64,000 nt of DNA from Methylobacterium sp. Leaf104 (GTDB lineage Bacteria > Pseudomonadota > Alphaproteobacteria > Rhizobiales > Beijerinckiaceae), in contig NZ_LMMZ01000006.1 of the NCBI RefSeq assembly GCF_001422885.1, positions 1 to 64,000 on the forward strand. Direction: 5' to 3'. The position numbers and the translations under genes were made by a program. Position 1 is the first letter of the stretch, and each line of letters begins with the position of its first letter. The notes under the pieces were generated by a model, which was given only the letters and a program-made list of their open reading frames with translations, did not search any database and was not told the DNA's origin. Shown piece after piece: positions 59,480-64,000 of the stretch.

Positions 59480-59983
59480 CTACTGGATGACCACGTCCTT
59501 GAACAGGACCGCCTCGGCCCGGGCCGGTTGAATGGCGACGTTGACCCGGCGCAGCAATTCCTCGCGCAGGCGGTAGATGCCGGCCGACCCGGCGAGATCG
59601 CTCGCGCGCAGATCACGCAGGTAGACCTGGAAGGCGTCCTCGATGCGCGGCATCAGGGGCTTCACCTCTCCCTCGACCTTGGCGTCCTTGAGTTCGATCG
59701 CGACCTTGATCTTGGCGAAGCGGGTCCGGTCCTGGCCCGGCTCGTTGGCCAGATTGACCATCATCTCGCGGACATCCAGGAACACGACCGGCTTCTTGAC
59801 CTCGGCGACCGCCTCGCCGTGTCCGTCGCCGGCCTTTTTCTTCATGAAGAAGAAACCGCCGCCGCCGGCGAGCGCCAGCACCACGGCGCCGATGATGACG
59901 AGCTTCTTCTTGCCGGCCTTCGGGGCTTCGCCTTCGGCGCCCTCCTCACCCTCGGCGGCGGCCTTCTTCGGCTTCTTGGCCAT
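59480..59983 (-). CDS. fliL: Flagellar basal body-associated protein FliL
   Basis: This 167-residue protein has a Lys/Glu-rich cytoplasmic start, a membrane helix (KLVIIGAVVLALAGGGGFFFM, about residues 27-47) and a periplasmic FliL domain (VFLDVREMMVNLANEPG, FAKIKVAIEL, RIYRLREELLRRVNVAI-like end). It surrounds the stator units and helps them work. It is the first gene of the fliL-fliM unit, 54 bp before fliM. Confidence 0.96.
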   Translation of the reverse strand: MAKKPKKAAAEGEEGAEGEAPKAGKKKLVIIGAVVLALAGGGGFFFMKKKAGDGHGEAVAEVKKPVVFLDVREMMVNLANEPGQDRTRFAKIKVAIELKDAKVEGEVKPLMPRIEDAFQVYLRDLRASDLAGSAGIYRLREELLRRVNVAIQPARAEAVLFKDVVIQ

Positions 59984-60082
59984 CGTTGGACCTCGGGACT
60001 GCGCGGTGGGGTGAGCGACGGCCGCTCGACGGCGTCGGCATCTCAGAATGTCGGCACTCCAGAAGGTATCGGGCGAACAGGG

Positions 60083-60097
60083 TTAACGTGTCGTTAA
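60083..60097 (-). promoter_or_regulatory. CtrA-type box between fliL and flgF
   Basis: TTAACGTGTCGTTAA is a perfect TTAA-N7-TTAA, 99 bp before the fliL start and about 117 bp before the sigma-54-like element of flgF. It most probably serves the fliL-fliM unit. Confidence 0.8.
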
Positions 60098-60213
60098 GGC
60101 GGCAAAAGCTGCCGGGTCGGAGTTGCCGCGCGGCCGGGACCGGCAGGCGCTGCCGCCCAGCGGAATCAGATGTAAATCCATGAAATTGAATGGTAATTCG
60201 TTTCGCGATGGAA

Positions 60214-60229
60214 TGGCACGGCCCGTGCA
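60214..60229 (+). promoter_or_regulatory. Sigma-54-like promoter of flgF
   Basis: TGGCACGGCCCGTGCA has the invariant GG (60215-60216) and GC (60227-60228) of a -24/-12 promoter at exactly N10 spacing; only the T of TTGC differs. The start codon is 40 bp downstream, a normal leader. Confidence 0.68.
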
Positions 60230-60268
60230 GAGATGGAGGCGTCGTCGCTCGTCGGAGCTGAGAGTGTC

Positions 60269-61009
60269 ATGCAGAACGCATTGTTCGTGGGGGTTTCGAG
60301 CCAGGTCGCGCTCCAGCGCGAACTGGACGTGATCGCCAACAACATGGCCAACATCTCCACCAACGGCTTCAAGGGGCGCAACAGCCGTTTCCAGGAATAC
60401 TTGATGCCGGTGGCGAGCGCGGACTCGTTCCAGAAGCCGGACCGGCGCGTCTCCTACGTGATCGACCAGGGCACCGCTCTCGACCTCGCCCAGGGACCGA
60501 TCGAGCAGACCGGCAACCCGCTCCACGTGGCGGTGCGCGGCGAGGCGTTCTTGGTGGTGCGAACGCCGAACGGCGACCGCTACACCCGCAACGGCGCCTT
60601 CGAGACCGACGCGCAGGGCACTCTAGTGACCAGCGACGGCTACCCGGTCCAGGGCGAGGCGGGTCCGATCCAGATCGGCCAGCAGGAGACCGGGATCGCC
60701 ATCGGCCCCGACGGCACGGTCTCCACCAATCTCGGAATCCGCGGCCGCGTCCGCCTCGTCACCTTCGCCAATCCGCAGGCTCTCACCAACGAGGGCGCGA
60801 ACCTCTACGCCTCCACCGCGCAACCCCAGGCGGCGGGTCTCGCCGGCCGGGTGGAGGCCGGTGCCCTGGAGCGCTCGAACGTGAAGCCGGTGCTCGAGAT
60901 GACCCGGCTCATGGACGTGAACCGCACCTACACCATGGTCTCGGGCGTGATCTCGCGCCTCGACGACCTGCGCGGCACGGCGATCCGCCGTCTCGCCGAC
61001 GTCGCGTAA
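60269..61009 (+). CDS. flgF: Flagellar basal-body rod protein FlgF
   Basis: This 246-residue rod protein starts MQNALFVGVSSQVALQRELD, followed by the rod motif VIANNMANISTNGFKGRNS and the central LHVAVRGEAFLVVRTPNGDRYTRNGAF. The C-terminal helix (LEMTRLMDVNRTYTMVSGVI) is typical. It opens the flgF-flgG-flgA-flgH unit; GGAG precedes the ATG. An in-frame upstream extension to 60233 is not needed. Confidence 0.96.
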   Translation: MQNALFVGVSSQVALQRELDVIANNMANISTNGFKGRNSRFQEYLMPVASADSFQKPDRRVSYVIDQGTALDLAQGPIEQTGNPLHVAVRGEAFLVVRTPNGDRYTRNGAFETDAQGTLVTSDGYPVQGEAGPIQIGQQETGIAIGPDGTVSTNLGIRGRVRLVTFANPQALTNEGANLYASTAQPQAAGLAGRVEAGALERSNVKPVLEMTRLMDVNRTYTMVSGVISRLDDLRGTAIRRLADVA

Positions 61010-61021
61010 GGATCTCCGCAG

Positions 61022-61813
61022 ATGCGTGCCCTCTACGCCGCCGCCACCGGCATGGCGGCCCAGGAACTCAACGTTCAGGTCATCTCGAACAACATCGCGA
61101 ACCTGCGCACCACGGGCTACAAGCGGCAGCAGCCGCATTTCCAGGACCTGCTCTACCAGAACCTGCGCCGGGCCGGCTCCTCCACCTCCGACCAGAACAC
61201 CCAGCTTCCCGCCGGCCTCGCCATCGGCTCGGGCGTGAAGACGACCTCGACCGCGCGGGTGATGTCGCAGGGGACGTTGACCAGCACCGAGAAGGAATAC
61301 GACGTCGCCATCCGCGGCGAGGGCCTGTTCCGGGTGACCCTGCCGGACGGGCGCACCGCCTACACCCGCGACGGATCCTTCGACCTCTCGGCCCAGGGCC
61401 AGCTCGTCACCCGCGACGGCTACCTCGTCGATCCCGGCGTGACCGTGCCGAACAACGCCACCTCGGTGACCATCAGCGCCCAGGGGGCCGTCCAGGCCAC
61501 CGTGCCGGGACAGACGGCGCCGCAGGCGCTCGGCCAGTTCCAGCTCGCCCGCTTCGTCAACAAGGTCGGCCTCGAATCGATCGGCGACAACCTGTTCATC
61601 GAGACCGCCGGCTCCGGCCCGGCGATCAACGGGCTGCCGGGTGCGGAAGGATTCGGCAACCTCCAGCAGAGCTACCTCGAGGAGGCGAACGTCAACGCCG
61701 TCACCGAGATCTCGTCGCTGATCGCGGCGCAGCGCGCCTACGAGATGAACTCGAAGGTGGTGACCGCCGCCGACCAGATGCTCTCGACCACCTCCCAGAT
61801 GTTCCGCAGCTGA
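61022..61813 (+). CDS. flgG: Flagellar distal rod protein FlgG
   Basis: This 263-residue distal rod protein starts MRALYAAATGMAAQELNVQV with ISNNIANLRTTGYKRQQ. It includes the FlgG-typical DVAIRGEGLFRVTLPDGRTAYTRDGSF and the C-terminal SYLEEANVNAVTEISSLIAAQRAYEMNSKV. It lies 12 bp after flgF. Confidence 0.97.
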   Translation: MRALYAAATGMAAQELNVQVISNNIANLRTTGYKRQQPHFQDLLYQNLRRAGSSTSDQNTQLPAGLAIGSGVKTTSTARVMSQGTLTSTEKEYDVAIRGEGLFRVTLPDGRTAYTRDGSFDLSAQGQLVTRDGYLVDPGVTVPNNATSVTISAQGAVQATVPGQTAPQALGQFQLARFVNKVGLESIGDNLFIETAGSGPAINGLPGAEGFGNLQQSYLEEANVNAVTEISSLIAAQRAYEMNSKVVTAADQMLSTTSQMFRS

Positions 61814-61827
61814 CCGGGGTCCTGACC

Positions 61828-62892
61828 ATGCATGCCCTCAGACAGATCACGCCTCGCCGCCGGCCCCGGGTCTCGACCCTGAGCGTCTCCGTCGTCGGCC
61901 GGACCCTGCTGGCCGTGCTGGCCTTCTCCTTCCTCACCCTTCAGGTGCTGGCGCAGGAGGTCCGGTCCGGCGCCGCGAGCCTGCGCCTGCGCGGCGACGT
62001 CACCGCGCGCGGCGACGTTCTGACCCTCGGCGACCTCGTCGAGGGGGCGGCGCCCGAGGTGGCACAGCGTCCCTTGTTCCGGGCGCCGGCCCTCGGCGCC
62101 ACCGGCACGATCCAGGCGCGTCGCATCGCCGACGCGGTCGCCGGCCTCGGGCTCGGCCCCGTCGAGACCGGCGGTCGTGTCCAGGTCTCGGTCCAGCGCG
62201 CCGCGCGCCGGGTGACCCAGCCCGAGATCGAGGCCGCCCTGAAGCGCGCCCTGGAATCGGGCTTCGGCGTCGATCCGCGCAACCTCGCCATCCGTCTCGA
62301 CGGTGAGGCCCCGACCCTCCTGGCGCCCCTGGAGCTCAACGGCCAGGCGGTCGCCCTCGACCTCAGCTACGATCCACGATCGCGCCGGATCGCCGGTCTG
62401 ATCACCCTGGGCGAACGGCAGGCCTCACTTCGGGTCTCGGGCCAGGTCATGGAGATCCGCGAGGTCGCGATCCTGGGCCGCAGTCTCAACCGCGGCGAGA
62501 CGATCAACGCCGCCGACCTCTCCCTGGAGCGCCGCCCCCGCGAGGCGACGCCGTCGGATGCGCAGGGGTCGCTGGGCGACCTCGCCGGGCAGGTGGCCCA
62601 GCGCGGCCTCAGCGCCGGCGCGATCCTGCGCGCGGGCGACCTCGCGCCGCCCGACCTCGTGGCCCGGGGCGAGGCCGTGACCATCGTGTTCGATTCCCCG
62701 GGGCTCAATCTCTCCCTCCGGGGTCAGGCCAACGAGAGCGGCCGCCTCGGTGCCGTGGTCACCGTCACCAATCCGGTCTCGAAGAAGATCCTCTCCGCCA
62801 CCGTGACCGGACCCGGCCGTGTCTCCGTCGGCCCCGCGCCCCTGGTGCGACAGGCCAATGCCGCCCTCGACGGCTCCGCGCTGCAGCGCTGA
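61828..62892 (+). CDS. flgA: Flagellar basal body P-ring formation protein FlgA
   Basis: This 354-residue periplasmic chaperone has a long signal peptide (about residues 20-43, LLAVLAFSFLTLQVLAQ) and an SAF-type domain in the C-terminal half (ILGRSLNRGETINAADLSLERRP, GLSAGAILRAGDLAPPDLVARGEAVTIVF). It assists polymerisation of FlgI. flgI itself is not in the window. Lies 14 bp after flgG. Confidence 0.93.
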   Translation: MHALRQITPRRRPRVSTLSVSVVGRTLLAVLAFSFLTLQVLAQEVRSGAASLRLRGDVTARGDVLTLGDLVEGAAPEVAQRPLFRAPALGATGTIQARRIADAVAGLGLGPVETGGRVQVSVQRAARRVTQPEIEAALKRALESGFGVDPRNLAIRLDGEAPTLLAPLELNGQAVALDLSYDPRSRRIAGLITLGERQASLRVSGQVMEIREVAILGRSLNRGETINAADLSLERRPREATPSDAQGSLGDLAGQVAQRGLSAGAILRAGDLAPPDLVARGEAVTIVFDSPGLNLSLRGQANESGRLGAVVTVTNPVSKKILSATVTGPGRVSVGPAPLVRQANAALDGSALQR

Positions 62893-62939
62893 TCCGCTTC
62901 GTCCGCGTCCCCTTCCGGTTTGCCAAAGGTCCGGTCCCG

Positions 62940-63686
62940 ATGACCCACCGCGCTTCCCCCGTCCTCGCCGTCGCGCTGCTCTGCACCGGCCTCGGTGCCT
63001 GCAACACCGCCGACCGCCTCTCGCAGATCGGTGCGACGCCGGCCCTCTCGGCCATCGAGGACCCGACCGCTCAGGCCGGCTACAAGCCGGTTCGCCTGCC
63101 GATGCCGGAGATCCAGCCGGTCTCCTACGCCCCGAACTCGCTGTGGCGGACCGGTTCCCGCGCCTTCTTCAAGGACCAGCGGGCTGCGCGGATCGGCGAC
63201 CTCGTGACCGTGAAGGTCAATGTCACGGACAAGGCGAACCTCAACAACGAGACCAAGCGCTCGCGCTCGAACGCCGAGGGCTTCGGCCTGCCCAACGCCT
63301 TCGGCCTGGAGAGCAGCAAGGGGGTGGCGGCGGCCGGGATCACCCCCGACAAGCTCCTCAACGCCACCTCGACCACCTCGAGCGACGGCGCCGGGTCGGT
63401 TCAGCGCAACGAGACCGTGACCACCAGCGTCGCGGCGATCGTCACCCAGGTCCTGCCCAACGGAAACCTCGTGGTGGAGGGCAAGCAGGAGATCCGCATC
63501 AACTTCGAGGTGCGCGAACTCATCGTGGCCGGCGTGGTCCGGCCCGAGGACATCGAATCCGACAACACCATCGATTCGAGCAAGATCGCCCAGGCGCGGA
63601 TCGCCTACGGCGGACGCGGCCAGATCACCGACGTGCAGCAGCCGCGCTACGGTCAGCAGCTGGTCGACGTGCTGCTGCCGTTCTGA
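62940..63686 (+). CDS. flgH: Flagellar L-ring protein FlgH (lipoprotein)
   Basis: This 248-residue outer-membrane lipoprotein has the lipobox LGAC with lipid-carrying Cys21. The FlgH domain includes SLWRTGSRAFFKDQRAARIGDLVTVKVNV, NATSTTSSDGAGSVQRNETVTTSVAAIV and NGNLVVEGKQEIRINFEVRELIVAGVVRPEDI. It builds the bushing around the rod in the outer membrane. Last flagellar gene of its unit. Confidence 0.97.
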   Translation: MTHRASPVLAVALLCTGLGACNTADRLSQIGATPALSAIEDPTAQAGYKPVRLPMPEIQPVSYAPNSLWRTGSRAFFKDQRAARIGDLVTVKVNVTDKANLNNETKRSRSNAEGFGLPNAFGLESSKGVAAAGITPDKLLNATSTTSSDGAGSVQRNETVTTSVAAIVTQVLPNGNLVVEGKQEIRINFEVRELIVAGVVRPEDIESDNTIDSSKIAQARIAYGGRGQITDVQQPRYGQQLVDVLLPF

Positions 63687-63738
63687 GCCTCGGGGCGGGC
63701 GCTCGAGGTTCGAGGCCCGCGCCGCGGTGTGGCTCCGC

Positions 63739-64000
63739 TCAGTCGTCGCGGTAGACCCGCTCGCGGCGCTCGTGGCGCTCCTGCGCCTCGAGCGACAGGG
63801 TCGCGATCGGGCGGGCATCCAGGCGCTTCAGCGAGATCGGCTCGCCGGTCTCCTCGCAGTAGCCGTAGGACCCGTCCTCCAGCCGCGCCAGGGCGGCGTC
63901 GATCTTGCCGGTCAGCTTGCGCTGCCGGTCGCGGGCCCGCAACTCGATCGCCCGGTCGGTCTCGGACGAGGCCCGATCCGCTAGGTCGGGATGATTTTCG
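63739..64000 (-). CDS. dksA: DksA-family RNA polymerase-binding protein, C-terminal part (partial)
   Basis: The 5' end is outside the window; 86 codons are visible and the frame is open to the edge. The sequence ENHPDLADRASSETDRAIEL, the coiled-coil segment and YGYCEETGEPISLKRLDARP match DksA. Of the four zinc-finger cysteines only the first is present; the others are replaced (C-E-E-T and later S-L-E-A). Such degenerate fingers are known in alphaproteobacterial DksA. It tunes transcription with ppGpp. It converges on flgH with 52 bp between. Confidence 0.9.
   Translation of the reverse strand, partial: ENHPDLADRASSETDRAIELRARDRQRKLTGKIDAALARLEDGSYGYCEETGEPISLKRLDARPIATLSLEAQERHERRERVYRDD

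Overview
The window is GC-rich DNA from a free-living alphaproteobacterium, most likely a Methylobacterium/Methylorubrum-type member of the Hyphomicrobiales (Rhizobiales). The grounds are: a CcrM-type GANTC adenine methyltransferase and a CckA hybrid kinase; three perfect TTAA-N7-TTAA (CtrA-type) boxes in front of flagellar genes; GAAC-N7-GAAC SOS boxes in front of lexA; an Fo ATP synthase operon split off as atpI-B-E-b'-b; a class II EPSP synthase; a FYDLN-acid protein; a polyhydroxyalkanoate granule protein; and a bacteriophytochrome with its heme oxygenase. The genus is an inference. No insertion sequence, prophage, CRISPR array or plasmid-type gene is visible, so this reads as stable core chromosome.

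Layout. 1-5 kb: the 5' end of tuf, a TerB-like protein, a YdcZ-type transporter, and a convergent heme oxygenase / bacteriophytochrome pair. 5-10 kb: a minus-strand run of OmpA/BON protein, ABC-F ATPase, proline-rich protein, PHA-system protein and RlpA. 10-14.6 kb: ccrM after an AT-richer gene-free stretch, then mutY, dciA and a Tat-exported DsbA-like thioredoxin. 14.7-17.7 kb: the Fo operon with a clear promoter and terminator. 17.8-24.6 kb: a two-gene ABC-2 exporter, hydrolase, outer-membrane barrel, FkbM methyltransferase, sfsA and a DUF937 protein. 24.6-33.7 kb: lexA with a three-repeat operator, comEC, gltX, gltA, cmk, aroA and the FYDLN-acid gene. 33.8-34.3 kb: two identical tRNA-Ala(GGC) genes, each with its own promoter-like element. 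34.4-41.8 kb: a UbiC-like protein, DUF2147, alaS, MAPEG, a PQQ-type sugar dehydrogenase with its cytochrome c, and recA.

41.9-63.7 kb is dominated by cell-cycle and motility genes. cckA heads the CtrA phosphorelay. It is followed by the flgB-flgC-fliE-fliQ-fliR-flhB operon and by fliO-fliP. A second minus-strand cluster runs fliL, fliM, DUF6468, motE-like, IalB-like, a small secreted protein and a large TPR protein. Divergent from it is flgF-flgG-flgA-flgH, followed by the DksA gene cut by the window edge. The CtrA-type boxes stand before flgB, before fliO, and between fliL and flgF. A sigma-54-like GG-N10-GC element precedes flgF. The kinase and its probable regulon therefore lie together, in a Caulobacter-like hierarchy.

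Most of the content is ordinary core genome. The points that deserve a second look are: three exact 20-residue repeats in the N-terminus of FliM that resemble the FliN N-terminal peptide; the uncharacterised envelope trio (IalB-like, small secreted, AMIN-like/TPR) in the fliLM cluster; the triple SOS half-site at lexA; the AT-hook-like tail on MutY; the linker splitting the OmpA domain; and the tandem tRNA-Ala units.
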